A stretch of 64,000 bases of DNA from Trileptium ribeirensis (lineage: Eukaryota > Nematoda > Enoplea > Enoplida > Thoracostomopsidae), in the NCBI GenBank assembly GCA_030248225.1, contig JASANE010003329.1:20483-84482 (forward strand), given 5' to 3'. Position numbers and translations under genes: made by a program. Shown one piece after another: positions 11,810 through 23,969 of the stretch; position 1 is the stretch's first letter; every line of letters begins with the position of its first letter. The notes beneath the pieces are model-generated. The model did not search any database, had not been told where the DNA came from, and saw only the letters and a program-made list of their open reading frames with translations.

Positions 11810-12882
11810 GTGGATATACGTTTTTTAAACATGGAGTTTAGTTTTGGTATGTCTGAAAATAAATTAACAAGATTACCGTATTATTGCCGTCAACGTATAA
11901 TTTCCTTGAGCCAAAATGGATACAGTTCTGTTGCAATAGCAGAAATGCAGAAAGCCGATAATTACATCACCTCTAGTCGTGCTGTGAAAAACAATTCAAA
12001 GATGGATTAAAACACACTTTCTTTTTGACATTCCCAGATCCGGTAGACCTAGTATAGCAAAAATGTACAAAGCTTTATTGACAGTGTTATGATAAATGAT
12101 AACGAGCTGACATCTTACCAGTTAAGGGCGCAACTATCTAAGCAGTTTTCGGGTTCACTTGCTCCATCTGAGCTCACTATTAGACGGATTAGAAGAAATA
12201 TGGGATGGAAACATTTAAACGTTCTCTACTGTCAGGTAGTAAGATCGGTCAATAAATTGAAGCGAATTCAGTTTTGCATCCAAAGTGTCGATAACAATGT
12301 ACAATTCAGGAATCACGTTTTCACGGATAAATCTACTGTACAGCTCGAGCAACACAAAAAGAAGGCTTTTGTAAAAACCGGAAAAAAGCATATGGCCCTT
12401 CGCAGTGTTGCCAAACATCCTGTTAAAGTACATATTTGGGCAGGCATCAGCTGGGAGGGTGCGACTAGAATTTGTATATTTGATGGTCGTAAACGAATGG
12501 AATCAGTCTTGTACTGCAGTATTCTCGACATATTTTACAAACCATTCGCTCTTCAGAAATATAACGGGCAGTGTTTCTTAATTCATGATAACGCACCAAC
12601 TCACGCCAGTAGTTACACGAAATCATACATGCAGGCCAATATTTCCGCCATTGGCTGGCCGCCGGAGTCGCCAGATCTGAATTGCATCGAGTGTGTGTGG
12701 CACCAATTAAAGGAACACTTAAGAAAAGAAATCAAGCCTTGTACCAAAGATCAACTTATAAATGGTATCAAATATTTTGGAGAACTAAGATGACAGTAAC
12801 ACAGTGTCGAAAATATATCAATCATATATTTTCCGTAATTCCCGAAGGTATGAAGAATAATGGAGGACCAACGTTATATTAG
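11810..12882 (+). pseudogene. Tc1/mariner-family transposase, frameshifted
   Basis: Four blocks in shifting frames make one transposase. First is an N-terminal helix-turn-helix (LSQNGYSSVAIAEMQ), stopped at 12010. Second is a short stretch containing RSGRPSIAK, the GRPR-like linker. Third is the catalytic core (12089-12793), and fourth a C-terminal tail ending at 12882. The core shows the catalytic Asp in FTDKSTVQL, Asp in LIHDNAPTH and Glu in PDLNCIECVW. I count 33 residues between the second Asp and the Glu, where classical Tc1 has 34. At least three frame breaks mean it cannot make active enzyme. I could not identify terminal inverted repeats. Confidence 0.85.
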
Positions 12883-14112
12883 AGTTAGTATCTTTGTTTC
12901 ATTACAATTACGTTTGTTTAAATAAACTATCGTTTCAGAATTTGTAAGATTCTAGATCATATGCCCTGTACTTTGCTATTCATAATGAATTCAACTGATA
13001 TATATTACTGGGTAAAGTGGTACCGTTCTTGAGCAACCTCTGTTGTGTCTGATGTTAATGTACTAAAGATTATATAAAATTACGCTGAAGATACTACTGA
13101 GATTGAACAGTACAGTCTGGAGGATATAACTTTTGACGTTACCTATGCAAGGATTCAATACAAATCCAAGGGAAACACAAGGAAAGCTTGGGCAATCATA
13201 ATGGCTGCAGGAACGGCTTATGATATGGCAAAAATACAAGAGCAACATGCTACAAGTATACCTAAAAGCAAAAGTCCAAATTCCTCAAACTCGACTTCAT
13301 CATATCAAAGTCACAGCTTTATATCAGGCAATATATACATCGTTTGTATCGATAGCCACTTGACTATTTATTCCGCCTACACGCTGACAATACACCCTTT
13401 TAGCGGGTCTGGTCTTACTATATATATTTTAGCCTTTCAGTTGGGAGCAATAAATTTTGCCACATCTTTGCACACATGGTTAACGAAGTTAAAAATGTGG
13501 ATTATGTGTTTCAGACCGCTGCCACTAACTTCTGGAAAACTACCACTATACTGGATGAAATTTGCGGATATCCGTTTTCTATGCTTTTTCAAACCTGAGT
13601 TGGTGAAATTCTTTAAATGAGGGATTAAATGAAAGCTTGTGCTCTTTGTGTGTCTTTGTGAAACTGAGCCCACTTATCCCAGAGGTTATATAGCTTGGGT
13701 TGCAATTTGGGTTAAAAATGTGCATTCTTCGCCCACAACTAACAACTTCTATACCAATGGGCCATATCTCGTTGAACGCACAAGAACACCCTGTATAGTT
13801 GTTTGACTGATATGCGCTATCATTGGTGTCTATCTGTTCAGTGGTTACTGGGTAATTATACAAATTAGTGTCAAGTTTTACCGAGAAGCGAGAAATTGTA
13901 ATTATCTGAAAATTATAGGCATTAAGTAAAATAACTGTTATACATTGCCATTTTGGCACGAGAAACCCGAGAATTTTAGTTTAATGTGTGGTGGTTTATT
14001 TTAGCTTTTGTGTTACTACAGTAATCCTAATACAGTTAATACAGTAAACGAATATATATTTTGTATATGTATATACTGTTTTGTATTATTTACACACGCA
14101 TAAACATTATAC
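12883..14112. other. No recognised gene
   Basis: Opposing open frames at 13201-13620 (+) and 13579-13959 (-) have no recognisable domain and low-complexity composition. I treat the stretch as non-coding. Confidence 0.4.
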
Positions 14113-14120
14113 GTACAAGT
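14113..14120 (+). repeat. 8-bp target-site duplication, left (GTACAAGT)
   Basis: Exact copy of 15286-15293. An 8-bp duplication is the hallmark of hAT insertion. Confidence 0.9.
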
Positions 14121-15285
14121 CAGGGAATAACCGGAACCAGCAACCGGAACCGTTAATTTAAACCGGACCCGGAACCGGAACTTGGTCTTCGAAATTTATA
14201 TATAGTAAAACAGATGAAGGAAGAAATCAAGGTATAGTGGATTTAAAATGCATTAAAATAACTTTTACAATAACTTAATGTATTGCGGTGGTATTATTGT
14301 CTTTCTGAAACTTTAAACAGACTGAGGAAGCTAACAATGTTTATTTATTGATCAAATATGTCGATTTTTGGACACCCAGAGCAAAAAATGCCTTCCACTA
14401 TACACCATTGAGTATACTGCGTCAAATCGAATATGCTTACAAAGCTTGGAGTGTAGAATACACACTTTCGCTCTGCCTCCAGTCGCCTTCCTTTACTACA
14501 CATACGTTTGTTACATGTTCTTCTGTATGAAACTTGAAATTATTGGTTTATATGATTCTAAGAGAAAATAATAGATAGAAGGTAATTTTCTGATCAGTGG
14601 TCAGGGACACTGTTTAGGCTAGTGCCCGTACGTTTTGGACAAACAGTGCCCGTAAGTTAGATGATAATGATGATAACTTTCTAATCAGAATGCTATAAAT
14701 AAGACACACTGTAATACTGCTCGCACAGTTTCAATAAATACAGTTCTTTGCCAAGAAAGCAGTTTCCAGCTGCGTTGCGGATAACGTTAGTTTACTTCAA
14801 TTTAGACTGATTTACCAAGTTTATAAGCGCATTGGCGGGTTCTTGAAGCAATTTATGTTAGCCAAGCATACCCTAAGTACTTCTGCGTAAGCCATATTCT
14901 GTTACCGAGTTGGACCGGTTTAATTTAAAGGTACCCCACAGACTTCTGGATGTGTAAAATAGCTGCTACAAGCATCGACGTGGCTTTGATTTGTTAACGA
15001 ACTCCTGCAGGTTATTATGAAAAAGTCCAACTGGAATTATGTGCCCTACTTACGTCTCAAACGTCAAATTGCTTAGTTAATCTTTTCTTTTGCTTGGTTG
15101 TATTGGAGCTTGATCATTGTATAATATATATTACATATGATTGGATCACAGATGAAACAAAAACGTGGAAAATTTCAAACAAACTTTTTAAACCGGAATT
15201 CCGGTTCCGGTATGGTTTTTGCCCTTTGCCGGAACCGCAACCGGAACACGATTTTCGCCGGAACCGGAATTCCGGTTACTCCCTG
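14121..15285. mobile_element. hAT-like non-autonomous element, 1165 bp, complete
   Basis: The ends are inverted repeats, CAGGGAATAACCGGAACC on the left and the complement of CAGGGAGTAACCGGAATT on the right. It is flanked by a perfect 8-bp duplication GTACAAGT. CAGGG-type ends plus 8-bp duplications assign it to hAT. Subterminal regions are packed with CCGGAACC/GGTTCCGG motifs, the likely transposase-binding repeats. There is no transposase frame, so it depends on a partner. Related copies lie at 7914-9233 and, as a fragment, 35284-35391. Confidence 0.9.
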
Positions 15286-15293
15286 GTACAAGT
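15286..15293 (+). repeat. 8-bp target-site duplication, right (GTACAAGT)
   Basis: Exact match to 14113-14120. Confidence 0.9.
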
Positions 15294-16344
15294 ATATATT
15301 GTTTGATGGTGAATTTCTTGTTCTTATTGAATTTGACAATATCATTTCGTAACGTAATGAGATACTGACGGTCGGCCATGCCAGAGGGGTAAAGGCTCCG
15401 CCGAGGAGGTGAAGTCGCCACCTCGTGGGGTAACCCCACACCCTTTAGTTGAAATAGTTTTGATAGATAACTGCGTGACAGTAGTGGGCATTCAGCGTCT
15501 GAGATCACTTTTTGTTGTTGTCAGGGCACCGACCCCATGATACCAAACAGGGGCGTCGCCACAGGGGAGAAGAGGGGACGGTCCACTTCATTTATTCGGG
15601 AAGCCCATTTATAGAACGGTGATTTTGAAGTCATGGGTCCCCCAGTTTTCACGAGCCCCTGACACCAAATCATAATGTTCTGCTATCAATAAATATTATG
15701 TCTTTGTAATAAATTATGTATGTAAAGGAACGTATTCATCAAAAATATCGTGATGGAATGGTATTCATTTGCGTAGAACACGAAATTTAATGAATATATA
15801 AGTACATCGATATTAAAATTCTTGAACCAGGTGAAAAATTTAATCTTCCGAATGTCAATCAATACTGATTACTAACTGTATAAAACCAAGTATGGCCAGC
15901 AATCAAAATTGGTCTGGTACCACTTTTTCGTTGGAACTATTATGTCAGCAGTAGTTGAAACATTTCCATTACTGTTATGATGTAGATTTGGACCTAATTG
16001 GAGACCCCTGACTCTCCTGAAGGGGGCTGGATTGCCGCCCATAACTTAATAAATGCCAAAAACAAAACCTTTTACTTTACTAATCCAGCCTTGTTACACT
16101 TTGGTACATCCTGAAACAAAAAATGGGAAGCTGGATAGTTGATTTGCGGTTCACTTTTGTATTTTGCATTGTACATAATGTGAGATCGGCTAATATAATT
16201 ATAATCTTGAGTGTTGTCTCTGTACTACCGAAATAAGTATGTGTTACAGGTTCAGCAGCTAGTATATATATCCATTCACGAATGACATGGCGCGCTTGAC
16301 ACAGTTTCATGCTCGAGCGCGATAACATCTACTCCGGTTAAAGC
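15294..16344. other. No recognised gene
   Basis: Non-coding, with a GC-rich patch at about 15360-15660 that may be an unidentified repeat. Confidence 0.4.
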
Positions 16345-17037
16345 TACTATGCCAAGAGAATCACAGTCTTGGTTCAGTCTGTTTTAGCCCGCGTTGAGAG
16401 AGACATTGCTACATTGAAACAAGGGCAACAAACTATAGTTGAAAATCAGGATATGTTGGCTTCACTGTTCCAGGAGAACAAGGTGCGCTTTGATCGCATT
16501 ATGCAACACAGCAAAGTAACAATCAATACCAGCCGTTGGAACAAATGACTAATAACGATGAGCGCTCTGGTTCCTCTATGTCTTGTCGATCCCTCGAAAT
16601 TTACGAGGGATCGGCTCGTGAGGACCACAGTACAGAAGCCAAAATTTGCTGTATTAATAATTCCAACACGCAATAGTTGTACAGCTCAGCAACGAGAAGC
16701 CAGTGCTCCGGCTTATGCAGCTACTCAAGCGCAGCAGCGTACGCCAACTATCGCGCCATTCAGGAAATTGACTCAAACCATGATAGACGATATTTATACC
16801 AAAAGCATATCTAGAAAACATTTCGCCACGAAGCCTGTTACTATACTATTTAAAGACTATGAGCTAAAGGGACGGAATTGTAATGGAGCTAGGAATAAGC
16901 CCGCACTGTGCCAAGAGAGATTAAAATATATTCGTAAAATCGTAATGGATAAATGTCCTCCCATTGGGACTGAAACTGCTGTTAGTTGCTGGAAAATATG
17001 TACTGTTGCAATTGATGCATATTTAATGAGTAAGTAG
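16345..17037 (+). pseudogene. BEN-domain protein, intronless and frameshifted
   Basis: Three consecutive frames make one protein-like series. First is a coiled-coil-like stretch (VERDIATLKQGQQTIVENQD) up to a stop at about 16547. Second is an acidic Ser-rich linker in the next frame. Third is the frame at 16558-17037, whose last 80 residues resemble a BEN domain: IDDIYTKSISRKHFATK, VTILFKDYELKGRNCNGARN, ERLKYIRKIV and a terminal CWKICTVAIDAYLMSK. Coiled coil before BEN is a usual layout for this DNA- and chromatin-binding family. Lack of introns and at least two frame breaks suggest a decayed retrocopy or a transposon-borne BEN gene. The BEN assignment rests on pattern recognition only. Confidence 0.6.
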
Positions 17038-19186
17038 GAAAACACTGTACTTGAAACGAAGCTATCAAAGCCGAGTCTTTCTAACGGATTAACAGCGCAG
17101 AATCTGTTTGTATGTCTCTGATAAACTCATTATGGCATGAATTTCCGAAAACGTTTTTCAATGTGTTATAATATACAATTTTGCTTTTTCCAACACCAGT
17201 GCTCTTGCGAAATTTTGTTCTAACCAAAAACGCTTAAAAATTACGCCGATTTAGTAATTTGTGGTTTTGGTTGTTATATTTCGATTTATATCTTTTCGGT
17301 CAATTTAGAGCAGTAAGCCAACGTTTGAAGCATACCCTGCTCCCCAAATATAGCAGTTCATTTTAAAAATTTTATATTGATGAATAGAGAAGATGGAGTT
17401 ATAGGGTGATATATAACCACGTTTAAGGTGTTAAATGCTTTGTTTCGAGTGCAGATGCTTTTATCCATTTACAGGTTGCTGGGTTCGACATACTGATATT
17501 GTTGTTTATAATTTTTGCATAGATCAGCCGACTCGTAACTTTCCCCCTCTATCTATACGTATTGGAGGTACCTAGTACCGTACAATCCTGTTGCTTGTTA
17601 TAATCCAATCAGAACTTACTAAATTAGCTGCAATCTTTCATCAAGCAAGTTTGCTGAACAAATGTTTAATGGTCTTCACCTGCAAACTACCGTGAAATAA
17701 ACTGAATCATTTTTAACGGTGTCAGGTGGTGTACATTGTTCATTAAAAGTGAAATTATGCTACAACCAATACGATATAACGTGTGTAATACATTTTTATA
17801 GCAAGAAACACTGTCAGCTTCTAAATTTTGAGAGCCTATTTGTGCAGACATCAATATTTTGCTGTAACCTGCACTTAATTAAATTACATTCAACGAAACG
17901 CCTCGGTGAGGGGGATGCAAAGTACTGTCGAAGTTTATTACAGAAGTTGCTTTTAATTGAATGTTTCACCAGAAATATCGTGTTGCTACTAATATCGTTT
18001 CGCTACAAATTACCTAGCGTTAATGTTGTTTCTTGTGTTTGGTGTTTTCTCTTGTGTTTAGTGTTTTCTTGCGTTACAATAAAGCTGAAATTTCAAGGAA
18101 GATTGTGACTTGTTGTTATTTTGAATCACATGTTGGTTCGACGCGTTTTAAAATGTATAAGTCATCAGCGTGGCTATCGATACATGATACCGCCTGCTTA
18201 TGTGGGAATATTTATAGCCACAAACCCCGAAACAATACGTATTGAAAAACAGTCATCATTCAGGCGATATCCTGGGCCAAGCTGACTATGAAAGTCAAAA
18301 TCACTTGAAATATATGCTGTCATTGAGGAGCGAAGGGGGGACATAACAGGGGCGACGACGGCCCCCCTTAGCGATGGGCAGGAAGACTGGGTGCTGCTCC
18401 CCGAACTCCCATCCTAAGCCCCTTAATTTCCTAACCAAGTAAAAGACCAATAAAGGTCAAGTAAATGTCATGTTTTACCAATTCAAGTTGCCTCATTTTT
18501 TCAGTTTCCCTCCGCTCTGTTATCGGGGGGAAACTTGAATTGATCCCATATCGCAACGTTTCGCCTATTTTGGAATTTGGTTTTAGCTGTATTTCGGTTA
18601 TCTAAGTACATACATATGTAGCTTTACCGTGCTAATAAAATCAAATCGTGCTCTTACCGTACTGATAAAAAATGAAATCAAAATCTAAGCTTTTAGAGGG
18701 AGGATACAGCCTCCGTATTCACCCCTTCTGTACGCGCCGGTACAAACATAAACCTGTTTCCAATAAAGCAAGACGAACAAATCACCAATGTCAAGCGTGG
18801 TGTTCCGATGACGTGTCTATCACGTTGCTACTTGTTCGATTGAAGAACACTGTTTATGCAAAAATTACTGGATTGTTGCCAGCATAAACGTTATGTTTTA
18901 ACGTCATAATTAACTACAACGAGTGGTGTTTAAGAAGGTATTGGGGGTTAAATCCGTTCTGTGGATATCTCCCACTCTACCGAGAAAAGTAAACCAGTAG
19001 GCGAATATATTCCGACCGCGAGCAAAAAACAAGGTCGGTCCTCACTACCTACCCTACCCACGGAGGACCATTTATCCCACGGAACGGCGGTCACGCGGCA
19101 TAAACGATTTTAACAAATCTTAGTACTGTTGGTTGCAGTAAACCAGCGGTGCATGTGCAATATATTCATATTGTGTAATTCCGTTA
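17038..19186. other. No recognised gene
   Basis: Open frames at 17719-18108 and elsewhere have no recognisable domain. G-rich patches occur near 18330-18380. I see nothing that supports a gene. Confidence 0.4.
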
Positions 19187-19410
19187 CAGTCCCTGTCCGA
19201 ACAAAAAAGGTCTTAATGGATTACTGCAAATAGATGCAACATGACTCATAATACAAAATATAAAATAAGCAACTATAAATAAAACCAACAGTTAATCGAA
19301 AAATTTCGTTTTTATTGTTTCCAACGATTTCGATCACACTAAATTCCGATAGATTTCGATTAAACGAAATTTCGATCGATTTCGATTGCACTTATTTCTG
19401 GCCAGGACTG
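19187..19410. mobile_element. MITE 4, TA-flanked, 224 bp
   Basis: The right end complement is CAGTCCTGGCCAGAAATAAG. The left end CAGTCCCTGTCCGAACAAAA is a diverged inverted copy. TA flanks lie at 19185-19186 and 19411-19412. The interior is made of CGAAATTTCGATCGATTTCG repeats. It is a sister type to the MITEs at 3-6 kb. Confidence 0.6.
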
Positions 19411-19412
19411 TA

Positions 19413-19991
19413 GTTTATCCAACTTGGTCAGTGACTTGATCGAGTGAAAAAGAACAGCAAACTACAAATGCACTTACGTCTTTGTTCTGAGGCATGATGA
19501 ATATTTTCGGACACGGGATTCAGCGCGGGGTTGGTTGCAGCCGGAGTCTGCAAATAAAACGGGTTCTCAACTAGTAATACAATATCATATAAACATCAGC
19601 CGTAGTAAGTAGTGAAACTTGTTGTACGCAATAGTATACGATATACACTACCTTACCAAACTTGCTGCAAAGTGCACATTGGAGTATTGCGCAAAAATAT
19701 TATAAATCATCCTTATTAGATGCTTCGCTGGGATCGTTGAGTTTGCACGATGGTTTGGACAATTTTGCTAACTTTTAGGGCACTGCATAACAGGATATAG
19801 GCGGTGGGTCATATGCTTAAAATGTTTGTTTTAAGCATTATACATATCTTGAATGTTGTTAGCGTACCAATTAAGCAATATCATTGGTAAAGCGTGTCTT
19901 TAGTTATTCAAAATTTGTTTAGATTAACATCAGTAAAAGCCTAATTAGCACAGTTCATGAGGCTATTTTATTACTTAAGTATATTTACTTT
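19413..19991. other. No recognised gene
   Basis: AT-rich non-coding sequence. Confidence 0.4.
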
Positions 19992-20361
19992 TGGCATTAA
20001 ATGAAAAATTTAATTGAATTTTCGCAACAGTTTTTTCTTAGAATCCACCTGGCGAACTAGGCAGCACCCATCATGCGTAACACGCATGATTCAGAGTCCC
20101 CTCATATCAGTCAAGGGATTCCTTAGTTCAATGTCCCTGCATAAGTTTAGCGAATGGGGAAGCAAGTGCTAAACTAACGGAAATAAAATCTTGAAAAAAT
20201 TATCAGTATGCGGGTAGTTCACGATTTCGAAGTATAGCAATTTGCAATATGTTAATCTTGTGACCTTAGCTCTATTTGATTTGCTCTGTAATAATTGTTA
20301 ATTTACATAGACCTTACATTGGCATATAAATTCAGCATTTATCAATTCATATCAATATAAA
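19992..20361 (+). repeat. Dispersed repeat, copy 2 (pair with 6140-6506)
   Basis: Collinear with 6140-6506 over its whole length, in the same orientation, with many substitutions. It ends just before the 45-bp tandem array. Confidence 0.6.
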
Positions 20362-20395
20362 TGTAACAGATCCTTACGGATCGTTACGAGGTGGA

Positions 20396-20800
20396 TAATC
20401 CTGACCACAGCCTAATGGTAAACTTTTATCGAAAACCCATAATCCTGACCACACGATAATGGTCAACTTTTAAAATAAATCTGACCACACCCCAATGGTC
20501 AACATTTTTTCGAACAAAAATAAATCTGACCACAGTGCAATGGTCAACATTTTTTCGACCACCAATAATTACGTCCACAGTATAATGGTCAACATTTTTC
20601 CGAGTACCAAAAAAAAATCCCGTCCACAGAGTAATGGACAACATTTTTCCGAGTACCAAAAATCCCGTCCACAGTGTAATGGACAACATTTTTCCGAGTA
20701 CCAAAAAATTCTGTCCATAGTGTAATGGTCAACATTTAGTTGAGTTCCCCAATAATCATGACCACGTGTATAGTGGCCAACTTTTCTGAATTCAGCCCCC
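20396..20800. repeat. Tandem array, nine units of about 45 bp
   Basis: The unit is roughly CTGACCACAGTGTAATGGTC followed by AACATTTTTCCGAGTACCAAAAAT. Starts are near 20401, 20445, 20481, 20526, 20572, 20621, 20666, 20712 and 20759. Central units are most alike and the edge units diverged. Apparent open frames here are a by-product of the repeat. Confidence 0.9.
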
Positions 20801-23581
20801 AGAGTCTCCCCAAACTGGCACACCCGACGGGAATAGCCCAAAAGGGTAAGGAACCCACCCTCGCCTTATATATAATATGTACATTTATGTAAGCAGAACC
20901 AATTAATCGCCTCTTGGTGCCAGCAAATATATATATATATTGAGTTCCCCTATACATACCCGTCGACCATGAAAGCCCTGTTGTCACTTCATATGTAAAC
21001 CGCCTAACCGGCACAAACCCTGAACCACCGTTCGATGTAGACCAGCACTTGAAGCAACTCGTAAGATCAATACAGTTATATGAGTACATAGTTACAACAA
21101 ATCAGAAATCATCGGATATATATATGTAACTGAAACAGAACGGAAATCAAAGTATATATGTACGTAATCGGAACCAAGCCAACAGTCTCATATGTATGTA
21201 TATATATATATAGGTAAACGGAATAATTAGGTTCAAAGTGTCCCGCTATGTAACCGACTCGTATTTCCAGTATTTCGGCCTGCACCGCCGACATTGGTTT
21301 CGATCAAAATGGGTATCGTTATTGCTATTTCAGGGATGGATATTTGTCAAGGAATCGTAACCGTATATACAGATATTTGTATCCATCTGTTGTAGTGCCC
21401 CGATGGCACGCCATGCTACATATATGTATTGGGATTGTTATGACTTCTGTCATATTATCGTTGGCCATAAAGGCACCATTGATATATGCTTGAATTACAT
21501 ACCATTGATACCATTCTTGTTATACTTTTGATGGCCATAAAGGCACATTCTCGATGTACGTTACCATGATCATATCATATTATTGAGTACCGTTGAATCG
21601 ATGTTGTTGCTCGTCCATGTGTTTTCAGGTACATGATCTAGCAAACCGATTGGGATATGAATTGTTAACCAGTTATATATCAGTGTACATTTACCGTATT
21701 ATAATCATACCGTGCATTGTTATTGTAGGAGGCCATAAAAGCGCCGCCCTATTATTGTCATTGTATACCGTTCTATGATCATTTCGTACTGTAATTGTGC
21801 TAGTTTATTGGGTTGAGCAGGCCATAAAAGCGCCTGCATTGTACCATGATATTACGTACAATGTTTGTCATACCTTGTTGTGTTGTACTTTTTAGGTTAG
21901 AGTTACGAGTGATGGAAAGTAACCGATTTGACATGTTTTTCGAAGGAATTTTAGGGATTTGCGCGCTTGCAAATTGGTATTTTATAAGAGCGGAATGTGA
22001 GTATGGCGAGCCCTTGCCCTACTCGATTTGTAGAAGAATTGTAGGACGGTACGACTCCCCCGCTGAACCCAGTATCTGTAGAGACGTAGGAATTGCTCTA
22101 CCAGCGTGGTAGGACCGCGAAATTTACTCTAAGTGTTATTTGAAATGACTGGCCGTGACGGACACCCGTCACGACCGTCCTCACGAATGAGGACCACAAA
22201 AATGTGGCTGCTCGCTCGAAAGCGAACAACAATCGAGAAAGTTCTCTGAAAAGTATAAAAGAAAACCGAAGATATCAGATTTCCCAGTGCTCGTACAGAT
22301 GTTACGACTTTGATTGTCTACCAGGTTCAATTCGCTGGTTAAGATAAGACAAATTTTAAAACGAAATTTATGAAATTTAAAGAGCGAAAATGTCGGCTCC
22401 GGTAAATAACTCCGGAACCGTTGGGAATGTCAAAATTTCTCACTTATTTTCGTTTCTTATAGGAAATTTTATGGTCTTTCTAATGAGACCGGTTTCGTGG
22501 AAATCCGACCCGGATCCACGGACTTATGGGAAAATTATATAGGTACGCAAATCCGTAGAAGACGATTAGTCGAATAATCCAATGAATCTTAGTCATAAAA
22601 CTATATACGTAGTATCATTACAATTCCCAGACCCGAGGCTTTAATTTAAGCCCGGACGGGTCTAGCTGCGCCCACTTTTAGGTACCCCATATGAAATCTT
22701 AAAAGTAACGCCCCGAACAGGCGTGTCACCCCTCAATTCAGTTTCCCTGTATCGAGACGAACCCAAATATATATCAAAACTCCCCAGAAAAGTGTGCCCC
22801 GAACCCAGGGGAACCGTTCTAAAACACCCTCATTTTGAAAAATGGCATGGACCCTCCCCTGAGAGTCTATTTTCCCCTGTAGACCGAATACGGCCCTGTT
22901 ACATATTAAAATAACCGGACGGACGGTCTGCGTGCTAATCCAACAATCCCAGTGTAGCAGCTGAATTAAACTGGCAAATGCGGAGGCAATTTAACTATGA
23001 TTTATATCAATGGAAATTATGTTACGATGCTACATTTAACTTTTGTGGTCTGGGACTACTGAATGAACTGAGCATTTTATTGGTATTTAAGGCGAATTTC
23101 GATAAAATGTAGAAGCCTAATATTAAGGCGACAGATGCAGTTTGTGGCGGAAATGGACATTTATCTGATGATTATTTGATATTTATGAAGAGATATCGCC
23201 TGACCCATAAATATTTAATGATTGAAACATAGCCGCGACCAGTGCAACTACAGCCTAGCGCCTCGAGAATGTAGAATAGGGTTCACACATTGTGTAAATC
23301 CAAAGCTTTTGTCACGCGTCTTCCAGGTTATCGCTAATAGTTTCGCTGCCATAAATGTCATCTTAGAGTGGATTTAAATGCCAGATACATTTGTAATTAT
23401 ACCGCGGCATTTCTTTTACATTTCGATTATAGATGTTGCATTTCCGCGGCTAAGACCCAATTTGCGACTGTTTCTGGTAATTTTAATTCTACAAACGCAC
23501 CACAACCGCTTTTTCGGGTTTTGTTTGGTGCCGAGACCTGCACTTTCGCTAATGGTTCCAAAAATCACTAAACCTTTTGGT
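20801..23581. other. No recognised gene; weak repeats and a promoter-like site
   Basis: Four copies of GGCCATAAA(A/G)GC lie at 21473, 21533, 21731 and 21820, possibly worn repeats. A TATA-like element at 22254 is listed separately. The sequence has the look of an old LTR or leader, but no boundaries or proteins are visible. Confidence 0.4.
22254..22290 (+). promoter_or_regulatory. TATA box with initiator-like spacing (candidate core promoter)
   Basis: TATAAAAG at 22254 is followed 32 bp later by TTCCCAGTGC, an initiator-like start. A GAAAGTTC dyad lies just upstream. No open frame follows, so it may serve a non-coding transcript or an old LTR, or be chance. Confidence 0.25.
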
Positions 23582-23673
23582 TTAAACCTTAGCGTTTTTT
23601 ATGATTTTGTCGATTGCGGCGATGTCAATCTGCTGATTGTATTCAATTGGAAATCCACAGCCCGTCACTATAT
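23582..23673 (-). CDS. Downstream exon joined to the Ig-like exon at 23970-24264
   Basis: An acceptor (GGTTTTAG) opens a segment starting with two codon bases and then IVTGCGFPIEYNQQID through IIKNAKV to a TAA. The preceding exon ends with one base of a codon, so the junction is in phase across an intron of about 296 bp. The short tail has no membrane anchor. If AAG|GTTTAA is instead used as a donor, the protein would continue. The protein is unidentified. Confidence 0.45.
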
Positions 23674-23969
23674 CTAAAACCTGTATTGCGGCTGAAAGAG
23701 TCGACAAGTATGTTTTCCAAATGTATAACGATTTATGGTTTATTTAAAATACATCCAGGTAGACTATTATGCGCTCAACAACTAAAAGGTTTGTTTGGCA
23801 AGTGTCAGATTTAGTGCCTGCCGTATCAAGTGTTTGATAAGTCTGCGGCCCGTACATCATTTTCGGGGTAATCGACCCAAAGATATATATTTTACAAATC
23901 TGACTGCTCTAATAAGTTATAAACGCACATGTTCTTGTACAATACGGTAACTAAATTTAGCAAACTCAC

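Noticed and set aside
13201..13959. Opposing open frames of 139 and 126 codons
   Set aside because: They overlap on opposite strands, have no recognisable domain and low-complexity composition, and lie in transposon-rich DNA.
17719..18108. 129-codon plus-strand frame
   Set aside because: Cys/Leu/Phe-rich with no motif, splice context or conservation evidence.
20426..20841. Open frames across the 45-bp tandem array
   Set aside because: Periodic translations (VDHYTV-like) come from the repeat unit whose length is near a multiple of three.
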